Part shown: positions 35,315 through 45,811 of the stretch, one piece after another
Layout: every line of letters starts with the position of its first letter
Numbering within the stretch: position 1 is the first letter of the stretch
Assembly (NCBI GenBank): GCA_023375785.1
Contig: SZWC01000535.1
Span: 156,679 to 220,678, forward strand
Direction: 5' to 3'
From: Penium margaritaceum
Lineage: Eukaryota; Streptophyta; Zygnematophyceae; Desmidiales; Peniaceae
DNA: 64,000 nt
Made by a program: the position numbers and the translations under genes
Notes under the pieces: model-generated
Seen by the model: only the letters and a program-made list of their open reading frames with translations
Told to the model about the DNA's origin: nothing
Databases searched by the model: none

Positions 35315-35720
35315 TGTTGGTTTTTGCACATCCACATTGTGCTCTGTTGTGTCCTTCCGGCTTGTGTACATCGGCATGCAGATGATTGACAGCGAGACTT
35401 GACGCTGCTGGAGTGTCGTCCGGTGGAGCTGACGCACGCTGAGGCCTGCTCGCAGTTCGCTGGAGCCTCCTCTCTCCGGCGACGTGCTCAGCTCCATCGG
35501 CAGGCCTCGGCAGTCGGGCCGCTGGCGGTCACTGCCACCATAGATGCTGTCTGCATGCGTCAAGCGCTGGATCTGATTGTACCGCTGCGTCTGCAGCGTC
35601 ATGCTCTGCCTAGGGACCATGTCTCATGTTGCGTGGCACTGTTTAGCATCATGGACCATCATAGGGACTGCCAGGGTTCGGGCAGCCATTACTCTTTGCT
35701 GTTATTTTTTCTAGTTGTTA
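35315..35720 (+). repeat. Copia A 3' LTR, first part
   Basis: It starts TGTTGGTTTTTGCACATC and is colinear with the other LTRs up to CTAGTTGTTA, where the Penelope-like element begins. Confidence 0.9.
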
Positions 35721-35796
35721 TTGAAGGAGGCATCTCAGAGTTGCGAAGAGACTACTGTTAGGTGGAAAATGGACTGGGATGGGTCTGAGAGAAAAT

Positions 35797-35846
35797 CATA
35801 CTTGGCATACCGGTTTCGGCCGTGGGGGTCTTCATCAGTGCCGTAA
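35797..35846 (-). ncRNA. Hammerhead ribozyme motif, left terminal repeat
   Basis: Minus strand: CTGATGA (35838-35832), a stem II with GACC/GGCC arms (one mismatch) around CCCAC, GAAA (35817-35814), then CCGG and TA followed by TGCC, which pairs with GGCA before CTGATGA. The stem II mismatch suggests weaker activity than the right copy. Confidence 0.65.
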
Positions 35847-35999
35847 GAAAATCTACTCAGACAAGCCAGTGAAATACTAGCATGCAGTCCAAGTGCGACA
35901 CGGGAGGAATTGCCTGAGGTTCTACGCAAATGGAACAGGTCGCGCTAGGTTTTAGCACGATGTTCATGTCCCTGAATGGTGACCTGTGGTAAACCGGTG

Positions 36000-37418
36000 G
36001 TTATCCTTGTAGCCTAGAGGTCCCTAGGTAGGATCTAATTTTTCAAGGCAATCTCCAAGCCAAGATAGGACGACCAGAGAACACGAACGCATAAGAACGT
36101 TGGAGACGTCTAGAAAAGCGCCGTAGATGCTGACCAAGATGTAACCTTTCCGCTTTTGGAGTTCGGAGAGTTTTTTAACACCAAGGGTCGCGTATTGGTC
36201 GATTCAATGGCATGAGGATTTCCGCCACACAGTTGGAGAAGTATTTGATGGCGATGGATGTGGAGAACCTGTGAGAAGATTGGACGTAGCCGCCTGCTCG
36301 AAGACGAGAAAAGAACTTCTGTTTAATGTCAAGGAAGTCCTTGGCGGTCGACTTCCGAAGGAGGTATCGTCAAAGCTCAGAGTGGATGAATGCTCTTAGA
36401 CAGCTTCGAGTGTGGTAGCTGTGAAAAGGAAGATAGAGATATCGATTCATCGGTTTCTGGTATGTCACCAGATCCAGGATAAATGATGTCTCAAACCTTT
36501 TACCTTTGTAGAGCGTGAGGTCGAGGAAGCCAACAGTCGTAGTGGAAATTTTCCACGTAATGTTGATGTTTTCATCAATGCCGTTGAAGGTGTTGAAGTA
36601 GGAAAGAAGTTCTTCTTGGCTGTTAGTCCAAAGGAGGAGGCCGTCGTCAATGTATCGTTGATGCAACAAGGGTTTTGATTGCATCGCCGACTTACTTCTT
36701 GATCCAAAAAGCTCATAAACAGAATTGCAAAAGCGGGTGCTGTTGGTGTACCCATGGCTGTGCCTTTGATCTGTTTGTAGGTTGTATAAAAAAACTCCAC
36801 AAACGAGTTGGTCATCACCCAGGAGAGCAGTTGGATGACAACTGGTGTTTTTGGATGTTGGGCTTGATGGAGGAGGCCTTGGATGAAGATGAGTGCTCTT
36901 GAGATGGGGATGCTGGGATAGAGAGCCACCACGTCGTATGTAGCCAGGATCACATTCGAGGGGAGTATCAAAGTCTCAATCTTAAGAAGTAGAGAGATAC
37001 TGTCTTTGAGATATGTAGGCTTTTGTTGCACCAGAAGTTGTAGTTCTGAGTAAAGCCATTTGGAGACATTTGACGTGATCCAGCTATGGCTGGCTGCGAT
37101 TGGCCGGTCCACATGTGGTGTTTTGTGAATTTTTTGCAGGCTGTAGAAGGTGGCTGGTTTCCAACCACCCACTGGTTCTTTGAGAAAGAAAGACCAAAGA
37201 GAGGAAGAAAGCATGCCAAAGGTGTTGCAGCTCTACTTGATTGCGAGGAGCTGCTGCTTGATGTCATCAATGTTACACTCGGTGGCAGTGTAGGTGCAGC
37301 TGTCTGAGAGATGTGACATGCACTCAACGATGTATGCATCACAATCTAAGACTACAAGTCCAAGATTTTTGTCGGCCTCACGAATGACAATGGATTTGTC
37401 ATTCGTGACAATACCTCT
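36000..37418 (-). pseudogene. Penelope-like reverse transcriptase (5'-truncated, frameshifted)
   Basis: Read on the minus strand: ADKNLGLVVLDCDAY (the RT0 signature of Penelope-like enzymes), LQKIHKTPHVDRPI, then TYDVVALYPSIP (motif A), KGTAMGTPTAPAFAILFMS (motif B), a frameshift near 36695, RYIDDGLLLW (catalytic YIDD, about 36643-36654), GFLDLTLYKG, YQKPMNRYLYLPFHSYH and a thumb-like region ending ILAWRLPxKIRSYLGTSRLQ (about 35990-36080). Stops occur at about 37224 and 36370. The 5' end is lost just before RT0, so an N-terminal GIY-YIG as in green-lineage Chlamys elements cannot be excluded. Confidence 0.8.
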
Positions 37419-37962
37419 GACGATACCTCCTTCGGACGTCGACCGCCAAGGACTTCCTTGACATTAAACAGAAGTTCTTTGCTCATCTTCGAGCACGTGG
37501 CTACCCTCAGAAATTCCTACGTCCAATATTCTCACAGGTTCTCCACGTCCATCGCCATCAAATACTTCTCCAACTGCGTGGCAAAAATCCTCATGCCATT
37601 GAATTGACCAATACGCGACCCTTGGTGTTAAAAACTCTCCAAACTCCAAAAGCGGAGAGTTTACATCTTGGTCAGTATCTACGGCGCTTTTCTAGACGTC
37701 TCCAACGTTCTTATGCGTCCGTGTTCTCTGGTCGTCCTATCTTGGCTTGGAGATTGCCTAGAAAAATTAGATCCTACCTAGGGACCTCTAGGCTACAAGG
37801 ATAACCACCGGTTTACCACCGGTCACCACTCAGGGACATGAACATCGTGCTAAAACCTAGCACGGCCTGTTCCATTTGCGTATAACCTCAGGCAATTCCT
37901 CTCGCTTTGCACTTGGACTACATGCTAGTATTCCACTGGCTTGTCTGTGTAGATTTTCTTAC

Positions 37963-38001
37963 GGCACTGATGAAGGCCCCCATGGCCGAAACCGGTATGC
38001 C
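37963..38001 (+). ncRNA. Hammerhead ribozyme motif, right terminal repeat
   Basis: Plus strand: GGCA (37963-37966), CTGATGA (37967-37973), A, stem II GGCC with loop CCCAT and GGCC (37975-37987), GAAA (37988-37991), CCGG, then cleavage-type GTA (37995-37997) and TGCC (37998-38001) closing stem I. All conserved core bases are present. ACCGGT around stem III is self-complementary, which suits dimeric cleavage. Confidence 0.75.
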
Positions 38002-38085
38002 AAGTATGATTTTCTCTCAGACCCCTCCCAGTCCATTTTCCACCTAACAGCAGTCTCTTCGCAGCTCTGAGATGCCTCCTACAAT

Positions 38086-38522
38086 TATGACTGCGTTAGC
38101 AGCGTCGGTGTTATGGTATGGTCTAGTTTTCAGGCAAAACGGACGGCGTCCGGGTTTTGGGCTGCCGGTCGTCTGGCAGGGCTCACCGAGAAAACCTTGC
38201 ATGCCAGAAAATAGTTCTAGGTCTATTTTCTGATTTGCTAGTTAGCTGGGTAACAACCTCTACAGAGCTAGGGGGGAGCTAGAACTTGGACGGGTCTCCC
38301 ATTGTTGCTCATTCTTTATTCCTAATCAGTCACTTTCAGTTTTCAGCTGCTTTCTGGTGCTAACACTGGCGTGCGCGTTTCTGAGTAACAAACCCAGAGC
38401 TTCCAGACTTTGACTCTAGAGCAGGAGACTGAGGGGGCAGCAGACTTAAGCAACGAGCATAGAAGGCAGCACGCTGTATCAACAACGCTGCTGCCCCAAC
38501 CTGCTGCCTAGCTTTTCCATTT
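38086..38522 (+). repeat. Copia A 3' LTR, second part
   Basis: It resumes with TATGACTGCG, matching TTCTGACCGCACGACTGCG in related LTRs, and runs to TTTTCCATTT followed by the target copy GGATT (38523-38527). Confidence 0.9.
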
Positions 38523-38772
38523 GGATTTTTTTCCTGGACCATCTCAAAAACCAAAAAAAAAAAAAAAAAAGCACGCCTATGTACACTTTAGGATGATGTG
38601 GAGTATTTTGCATGCTTGGTTGGTCTTGTGGTTGCTTACGCTAGTTGCCGGGTGCTGATCCTGCTAGGGTCATGCTGTCAAAATGTTTTGGCAACTTCTG
38701 ATCTCAGATTTGTTCTGTTGAGGTAAGGCTCGACCTCAAGGGTGGCGGCTACCACACCTCGTGTGTGATGCG
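38523..38772. other. Spacer between copia A and copia B
   Basis: 250 bp with an A19-type run near 38553-38571 and no gene. It ends in ATGCG (38768-38772), the target copy of copia B. Confidence 0.6.
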
Positions 38773-39577
38773 AGCTGGAAATCCTAGGCAGCAGGTTGGG
38801 GCAGCAGCGTTGTTGATGCACCGTGCGGGCTTCCACGCTCGTTGCTTAAGTCCGCTGCCCCCTCAGTCTGCTGCTCTAGAGTCGAAGTCTGGAAGCTCTG
38901 GGTTTGTTACTCAGAAACATGCGCACCAGTGTTAGCGCCAGAAAAAGCAGCTGAACACTGAAAGTGACTGATTAGGAATGAAGAATGAGCAACAATGGGA
39001 GACCCCTCCAAGTTCTAGCTCCCCCCCACTAGTGTAGAACTCGTTACTCAGCTAACCAGCCAATCAGAAAATAGTCCTAGACCTATTTTCTGGCAGGCGG
39101 GGTTTTCTCGGTGAGCCCTGCAAGACGTCCGACAGCCCAAAACCCTGGCGTCGTCCGTTTTGCCTCAAAACTGGACCATACCATAATATCGACGCTGCAA
39201 ACGCAGCCGTGCGGTCAGAATCAGCTAGAAAAATAGCAGCAAAGAGTTATGGTTACCCAAACCCAGGAAGTGATGCCAAACAGGGCCACACAGTAGGAGA
39301 CATGGACCCCAAGCAAAGCATGATGCTGCAGATGCAATGTCGCAATCAGAAACAGCGCTGGGTGCATGCAGACAGCATCCACAGTGGCAGTGACCGCCGG
39401 CGGCCCGACCGCCGAGGAGGCCTGTCGATGGAGCTGAGCACATCGCCGGAGGGAGGAGGCTCCAGCGAATGGTGAGTGGGCCTCAGCGTCGTGTCTCAAC
39501 GTCAGTCATCTGCACGCCGATGTACACAAGCCGGGAAGACACGACAGAATACAATGAGAGATGCAGAAAAACCAACA
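38773..39577 (-). repeat. Copia B 3' LTR (left)
   Basis: 805 bp from AGCTGGAAATCC to AAACCAACA on the plus strand. It lacks about 45 bp present in the right LTR near 39490 and a short stretch near 39265. Confidence 0.92.
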
Positions 39578-39591
39578 CTCCCCCATGACTC
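39578..39591 (-). other. Copia B polypurine tract
   Basis: The minus strand GTCATGGGGGAG abuts TGTTGG of the 3' LTR. Confidence 0.8.
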
Positions 39592-39689
39592 ACAGGAGTA
39601 GTGCACATGTGCGGGCAGAGACACAGTCAACGACCAGACTCCCCCAGGTCATGCAGAAACACAATCAGGGACAAGGAGAGCCACTCACG

Positions 39690-42622
39690 GACGTGTGTCG
39701 ACTGAACTCACAGCCTTCTTGAACGAGTCGCGCTCAGTGCCTTGGTCAAGAAGATCCAAGATCCTTCATCTGGTAGGCGGCGTACAGCAATTCCTTGACA
39801 CGCTGGATGGCAGTCGTGTCTGGTGATGCAATGAGGAGATCATCGACGTAAACCAGAACAGTTGCAAAAGTCTGGCCTCGCGGACTAACAAACAGTGCGG
39901 TGTCAGTTGTGCTGCGCTAGAGCCCGCCGCGAAGGAGTGTGCTACTGATTTCCTGGTTCCAGCACCGAGGCGACTGCTTCAGGCCATAGAGGGGCTTTCG
40001 TAGCCACCAGACTCTCCCAGTGCCATCGTCGAAGCCTGGGGGCTACACCATGTAGAGCTCCTCACCCTCGAGTGAGCCATTGAGAAATGCATTGTTCACA
40101 TCCATCTGATGCAGGGCCCACCCATGCTGGACAACCAGGCTGAAGATCGCCCGGCTAGTGGAGAACCGGCCAACTGGAGCAAAGATCTGGTCGTAATCGA
40201 CCCCAGGTATATGGACAAACCCTTTGGCTGTAAGGCGGGCCTTGTACTTGTCTAAGGACCCATCGGGCTTCCACTTGTGCTGAAAAACCCACTTGGTGCC
40301 GATGGCCTTCCGACCTGAAGGAAGGTCGACGAGGCCGTACACGTGGTGCTGTCGGATGGCCACGAGCTCATCGGCACAGGCAGCGTCACAGTGTGCGGCC
40401 TTAGGAGAGGCTCGTGCCTCGTGTAGGGTGACTGGGTCCTCCGGGCGTGCTATGGAGCGGACTCAGAGAGTGTGTGCATCTCGAGCCCCAGGTGGGATAC
40501 GCGCGTGTGTAGCCACGACAGCATGCCGATGCTCGTGATGAAGCATGGCGTAGCCCAGTGCGGAGCCCGGAAGCAGGTCTGCAATGATGGCCGAGGTGGT
40601 CAAGCGGAGGGCCTTGGTGCCAGGATCCCCACTCACGACCGTGGGAGTGGAGGAGACACGTGGAGCCACGGGAGGTCGGGGCGGCACGGAGCACGGTACG
40701 ACGGTCTGCGCGCTCACCGACGGCATGGGTTGGAGGCTACCGCCTGGGCCACGTGTGCAGCGTGGTAGGGCAGGCGATGGCACTGAGTCCGTCGGGCCAA
40801 GGGAGGCTGACGGGGCTGCTAGCCCAGAGGGGCCACCGGATGTAACCGGGGCTGCTGGCCCGGAGGGACCAGTGGACGTGACTGGGACTGCCGGCCCGGA
40901 GGGGCCAGTGGATGCGGCTGGAGCTGCTGGCCTGGAGGGGCCAGTGGACGCGGCTGGGGCTGTCGGCTCGGAGGGGCCAGCGGACGCGACTTGGGCTGCC
41001 GGCCCGGAGGGACCAGTGGACGCGACTGCGGTTGTCGGCCCGGAGGGGCCAGTGGACGCGATTGGGGCTGCCGGCTTGGAGGGGCCAGCGGAGGTGACTG
41101 GGACTGCCGGCCCCGAGGGACCTGTGGACGCGACTGGGGCTGCCGGCCCGGAGGGGCCAGTGGACGCGACTGGAGCTGCTGGCCCGTAGTGAATGAGGTC
41201 GCGAGGAAACAGGTCCTCGAAGAAGAGGGCATCGCGGGACTGGATGATGTAGTGCTGGGAGGGATCCCAGAAGCGCCAGGCCTTGGACTGACGAGAGACA
41301 CCGAGGAAGGTGTAGGGACGTCCGCGGGGGGCGAGCTTGCCGCCCTGCTGCGGGGCGGGCAGCCACACAATGGTCACGGAGCCCTAGACGCGAGCCGGGC
41401 GGAGGTTAGCATGCTGACCGCACCAATGCTAATACGGCGTGGACTGGCGGGGAAGGGGAACGTGGGGAATCCGATTCCAGACCCTGGTCATGTAGGCCAT
41501 GGCTTCAAAATAGAAGCCATCGGAGAGACCTGACTCGACGCGCATGGTGCGAACGGCGTCGGCCATGGTACGGTTCCACCGTTTGGAGACACCGTTCTGG
41601 GCGGGCGTGTAGGGCGCAGACGTCTCATGGTGGATCCCGCGGGAGGCGAGAAAGGTCGTGGTCTCACCCATGTACTCACCACCGCGATCAAAGCAAAAGC
41701 GGCGAAGAGAGCGGCTACACTCGTGTTTTGCAAGGACAAGCCAGTCCTGGATGGCTCGGGCGACATCGCTCTTCTGCCGAAGGTAGAAGACCCAGCGGTA
41801 GCGAGAATAGTCGTCAGTGAGGGTGAGGACATAGCGGCCATGCTCGCCGACGGACTCGGTGGGGAGAGGGTCCATGACATCTGAGTGGACGAGGTCAAGA
41901 GGGGTGGATGCACGGGAGGAAGACAAAGGGTACGTGGAGTGGTGCATCTTCCCCTGAGTGCAATCAATGCACTCGGTGGGACACGGGAGAGGGAAAGTCT
42001 TCGGGTCAAAGCTCTTGGCCGGCTGGGTGCGGAGCATGCTGTCTACGGCAGAAGAGTGGACGTGGCAAAGGCGACGGTGCAAGAGGCGGGTGTGCTGAGG
42101 AGAGAGTGTGTTGTTGACACACACATGGCCTGTGGTGGCCGACGGGGAGGAGACGGAAGGAGAGGAGGAGAGGCGAGGTACATGTCACAGGTTGCCACAG
42201 GCGGTGGCGTGCAGTACGACAAGACCAGACGGACGCAACGACAAAGTGCCAACACCACGCAATCGCACAACGTCCATGCTCATGCGGTCAAGGACAGTGA
42301 AGGACAGGAGGCTGAGCTCGAGACCTGAGACGAAGAGGACATCGATCGGAAAGACGTCACTGGCAGGACCACGGAAACGAATGACGCCAACACCACGGAC
42401 AGGCAACACCTGGCCGGAGCCCGTCCGGACACCGGAGACATCGCCTACTGGACCGAGCATACGAAAGGCCTCACGAGAGGCCATCATATGATGCGTGGCC
42501 CCGGAGTCGATGATCCAGGTCTCAGCAGGGTCCTGGACCGGGGTCGCCAGATCGCTAACGGTCACATGCAGCAAGCAAGGGACGCGGACACGGTGGAAAA
42601 AGGCACGAACAGAGACTGCCAA
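39690..42622 (-). pseudogene. Copia B pol: protease, integrase, truncated RT, remnant of RNase H
   Basis: The protease IIDSGATHHM is intact (about 42510). Integrase: LLHRRLCHVHS, ECIDCTQGKMHHSTY, LDLVHSDVMD, DRGGEYMGE, TPAQNGVSKRWN; then the tail AWRFWDPSQHYIIQSRDALFFED. A 12-residue repeat linker precedes RT (TKWVFQHKWKPDGSLDKYKA, QMDVNNAFLNGS, VYVDDLLIAS near 39850). At about 39752-39766 the sequence jumps from MKDLG to the C-terminal FLTKAL-type motif, so roughly 0.8 kb including RNase H is missing. Stops occur at about 42184, 41395, 40042 and 39920. Confidence 0.85.
40785..41190 (-). repeat. 36-bp minisatellite encoding GPSGPAAPVAST repeats
   Basis: About eleven units of 36 bp encode a Gly-Pro-Ser-rich dodecapeptide between integrase and RT. 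The complementary frame is also open and collagen-like (GPEGPVDATG); that frame is a shadow. Confidence 0.9.
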
Positions 42623-44266
42623 TCCTCAAGCCATGCAACGTCGTCATGGAAAGGGATAGAGGAGACCACGGGAGACGACGAGACAAACGAGGAAACTGGA
42701 CACGACCGCAGCTCAGTCTCATTCATGCAGGGCTGGGCAGGAGAGCAGGAGGTGATGCAACTCGCACTTCCCTGGGGAGGAGGGCGAGGCAGGCCGAGTT
42801 GGAGCGCGATGAACTGATCTAGCTGACGCTCATGAGAGGACGACCCAGGAGTGTAGACAGAGTGCGGAGTGACGACACCGGAGCCTGAGTAGGAGGAGGA
42901 CTGTGCTGGTGAAGGAAACAGAGGTGCCGACGGCTGTGGATGGTGTGACTGTGGCGCTGGTGTCGGGTGGACGTGCAAAGCTACCAGAGTGGTGGAGCTG
43001 CTAGTCGAGGTCGTGGCATCAGAGCAGGCGACAGCTATGACGGTGCTCCCGCTGGCGACGCATGGTGGCGATGACGTGCGCCTCGTCCATCGGTAGAGGG
43101 CATGTGTACCACCCGTGCCCGGGCTGACCACAGTTGTGGCAGACCAAGCCGCCACTGCTGGACCCGGTCGACGGCTGCTGCTGCTGCTGTTGCTGCTGAC
43201 CCTTGCCTTTCTTGGTCCGATGCTTCTTCTTCCTCGACGACGATGAGGTAGCAGTGGCAAGTGAGGCGACGGCCACGGAGGCGATGGCAGGGGAGGCGAG
43301 AGCCTCCGTGCGCTTGATTCGGGACTCCAGATGAGCCTCCTCAATCTGGAGGAAGAGCTCGTATTCCCAAGGCATGAGGGTGCCCTGGGCCGCCATGGTG
43401 GAGAGGACGTCGTGAGAGTAGTGCATGAAGACGTCCGCGTACGCGTTGGTGGCACCGCGCTTGATGGTGAGGAGCGCGGCTAGGGGAGGTGGTGCAGAGG
43501 TGCCGAGGCGACGAAGGATGCCCTCCACCCGCTGCCAGTAGGCGGTGACCGTCTCGGTCTCCCCCATGTGCAGGGAGTTGAACACCCGCAGCAGGCGGCT
43601 GGTCTCAGCCTCGCTTGACAGGCGATGGGGACGAGTGAGGACGTGCCACGCGGCTGCAAGGTCTAGGGTGGCACCAGCGGTGAAGTCACCGAGGTAGGGC
43701 TCTAAGGCGAGGCGGGAAGCCGGAGGGGCGACAAGGACTAGAGCACGTGCGGCACGACCAGTGTCATACAACTGGTCGGCCAGGGTGGGGTCATATGGGA
43801 GGGTGTAGCATGCCCACAGACCCTCACCCTGCGCCCAGATCCGGAAGCTGAGCTCCTAGCTCCGGAACTGCTCGCCGGCCTAAAGCGGCGGCAGCGGCAT
43901 CTCAAAGTCCTTCTGCCTGCGGCCGGCATCCAGAGTGGGGCCAAGGACAGAGGTCACTTTCTGAAGAGCAGCCAGGGGATCAAGGTTGCCGCCACCGACG
44001 CCAAAGGGCTGCTGCTGCTACTGCTGCTACCGCTGCTGCTGCTGCTGCTGCTGCCGCTGTTACTGCTTCTGTTGCCGCTGCTACTGCTGCTGTTGCCGCT
44101 GTTGTTGCTGCTGCTGCTACTGCTGTTGCTCCTGCTGCTGCTGCTGTTACTGCTACTACTGCTGTTGCTGCTACTGCTGCTGCTGCTACTGAAGCTGCTG
44201 CAATAAAGGGGGCCTGGGGGTCCCCCCAACCAAGGAGGACCCCTTCCCACTGGAGCTGCCAGCCAT
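42623..44266 (-). pseudogene. Copia B gag
   Basis: The ATG at 44266 (ACCATGG context) starts MAGSSSGKGSSLVGG, followed by a Gln tract with several TAG codons (44020-44200). The capsid-like region LYDTGRAARALVLVAPPASRLAL...KRGATNAYADVFMHYS and the CCHC knuckle CHNCGQPGHGWYTC (about 43099-43140) follow. A frameshift near 43040 separates the knuckle from the C-terminal part. Confidence 0.8.
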
Positions 44267-44309
44267 GGTTTGGTGCCCCTTGTTTCTTTTGTGTTGCTGA
44301 TGTCAGTAG

Positions 44310-44429
44310 TGACGTCAGCTTAGGGTGGCGTCGACAGGGTAGTTGCCGTAGATGACTCTCTGTCCACCCTTTGGTGTTATTCCCTATCCCCCCCCCTTTT
44401 TTGTGTTGATGACATCAGTAGTGACGTCA
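44310..44429. promoter_or_regulatory. TGACGTCA palindromes in the copia B leader
   Basis: Exact TGACGTCA octamers at 44310-44317 and 44422-44429, with near matches TGATGTCA, TGACATCA and TGACTTCA around them. This is the same position relative to gag as in copia A. Confidence 0.6.
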
Positions 44430-44449
44430 CTAGTGACTTCAGCAGTGGG

Positions 44450-45530
44450 ATGCTAACGTCAGAAGCGACGGTTGTTGCGGCTGCTGTTGCAACTACTACT
44501 ACTACTGCTGCAATTGCTATTGCTGCTGCTGTAGCTATTGCAACTGCTGGTGCTGTTGCTGCTGTTGCTACTGCTACTGTTGTAGCTGCTACTACTGCTG
44601 ACGCTATTGCTGGTACTCCTGTTGCTGTTGTTACTGCTGGTGCTGCTACTACTACTACAGCTGTTGTTGCTGCTGCTGCTGCTACTGCAGTTGCTGCTAC
44701 TGCTGCAGCTACTGCTATTGCTGCTGCTGCTATTACTGCTACTATTGCTGTTGTAGCTGTTGGTGCTGCTGCTGTTGCTGCTGTTGCTGCTATTGCTTTA
44801 GCTGCTGCTGCTGCTGTTGTTGCTGCTACTGCTGCAGCTGTTGCTGCTACTGCTGCTGTTATTGCTGCTACTGTTGTAACTGCGGCTGCTACTGCTTTTG
44901 CTCCTGTTGCTGCTATTGCTGCTGCTGTAGTAGCTATGGCAGCTGCTGCAGTTGCGGCAGAGAAGCTGGTGGGGAGGGGTAATTCTTTTCTTCTGTTTTT
45001 TGTTTTGTTTTTCCTTTCGTCTGTCACAGTGGGCTCCGCTGCTCATTGTGGGCAGCGCGTAGTGAGCCTGCTATTTGCTGCGAGCAGCGGGCTCGCTGCC
45101 CGCAGCCCGTCGGTCGCGGCGAGCAACGGGGTGCGAGCAGCAGCCACTACTGGCTGCTGCCGGCAGCTGCTCATGACTACTGTTGCTGTAGCTGGTTGGT
45201 GCTGCGGCTTGCTGCTGCGATTGCTGTAGCCCGCTGCTGCTGTTGGTCGCTGCTGTAGCTGCTGCTCGCTGCCGCTGCTGCTCACTGCTACTACTGCTGC
45301 TTGCTACCGTTGCTGCTGCTGCTGCGGGCTGCTACTGCTGGCTCCCGCCGCTGCTTGCTGCTGTGAGCTGCTGCTGCTGTGGGCTGCTTCGAGCTGCTGC
45401 TGCTGCCCGCTGCTGCTGCTGCACGCAACTGCTAAGCTGCTACTGCCACTGCTCACTGCCGTTGCCTGTGGCTGCCGCTGCTATAGGCTGTTGCTGCTGC
45501 TTGCTGGTGCCAGTCACTACACCTGAATAA
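44450..45530. repeat. CTG/CTA/TTG trinucleotide-rich leader of copia B
   Basis: About 1 kb of NNTGCT-type triplets with a GC-rich break at 45000-45160 containing GCGAGCAGCGGGCTCGCTGCC-like words. Long Ala-, Leu- or Cys-rich open frames on both strands follow from the triplet structure and are not genes. Confidence 0.85.
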
Positions 45531-45798
45531 TGTTGCAGCGTGCGTCGTCGCCCGCAGGTGTCGGACGCGGCCTGCCGCTCACCTCCTCGCGTCACGCGTG
45601 GGGGTTAGTGCTGCCTAAAAACATTTGACAGCATTTCCCCTGGCCCAGTGGCCGTGGGAAAAACTCTGACGCCGCCACCAGGCGGGTCAATGCTGCCAGA
45701 AAAAATCCGGCTGCATTTCCCCTGCACTGGCGCGTATGGGGTCCGCCGGCGTTGTCTGGCACCTCTACGACAGTCTTCTGCTACTGCTGCTACGCTCT

Positions 45799-45811
45799 GG
45801 CTCTGATACCA
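45799..45811 (-). other. Copia B primer-binding site (initiator tRNA-Met)
   Basis: The minus strand TGGTATCAGAGCC directly abuts the 5' LTR (45812). Confidence 0.9.

Larger units (their letters stand above)
35721..38085 (-). mobile_element. Penelope-like retroelement with inverted terminal repeats
   Basis: A 2.4-kb insert in the copia A 3' LTR. Its ends are inverted copies (35721-36372 and 37419-38085, about 650 bp, well conserved) that share GGAGGCATCTC at the tips. The unique centre (36373-37418) encodes a minus-strand reverse transcriptase with Penelope hallmarks. The arrangement fits a minus-strand copy joined head to head with a 5'-truncated inverted copy, as known for Penelope-type elements. 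About 11 bp of the copia LTR are missing at the junction; a possible TTAT duplication is not certain. No C-terminal GIY-YIG nuclease is visible. Confidence 0.8.
27618..38522 (+). mobile_element. Copia A: decayed Ty1/copia element, 3' LTR split by a Penelope-like element
   Basis: The element comprises a 5' LTR (27618-28397), a degenerate primer-binding site, a CAG-rich leader, gag, pol and a 3' LTR (35315-35720 plus 38086-38522). Flanking GGATT copies lie at 27613-27617 and 38523-38527. Without the insert it is about 8.5 kb. Numerous stops, many of them TAG, and a lost protease aspartate show that it is dead. The LTR family is shared with copia B, and pol is homologous to that of copia B. Confidence 0.9.

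Noticed and set aside
35721-38085. DNA transposon with terminal inverted repeats
   Set aside because: The interior encodes a reverse transcriptase and the inverted ends contain part of that coding region and hammerhead motifs, which fits a Penelope-like element.
40584-41189. Collagen-like protein (GPEGPVDATG repeats) on the plus strand
   Set aside because: It is the antisense of the 36-bp minisatellite in copia B pol, which is read on the minus strand in continuity with integrase.
29690-44266. Possible TAG recoding as Gln in the Gln-rich start of copia gag
   Set aside because: The same CAG-to-TAG changes occur across pol and in Ty3 elements alongside other stops and frameshifts, and the host U-box gene uses no internal TAG; decay is simpler.
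44450-45229. 259-residue Ala/Thr/Val frame and its antisense partner
   Set aside because: Triplet-repeat composition keeps several frames open. It lies in the copia B leader between primer-binding site and gag.
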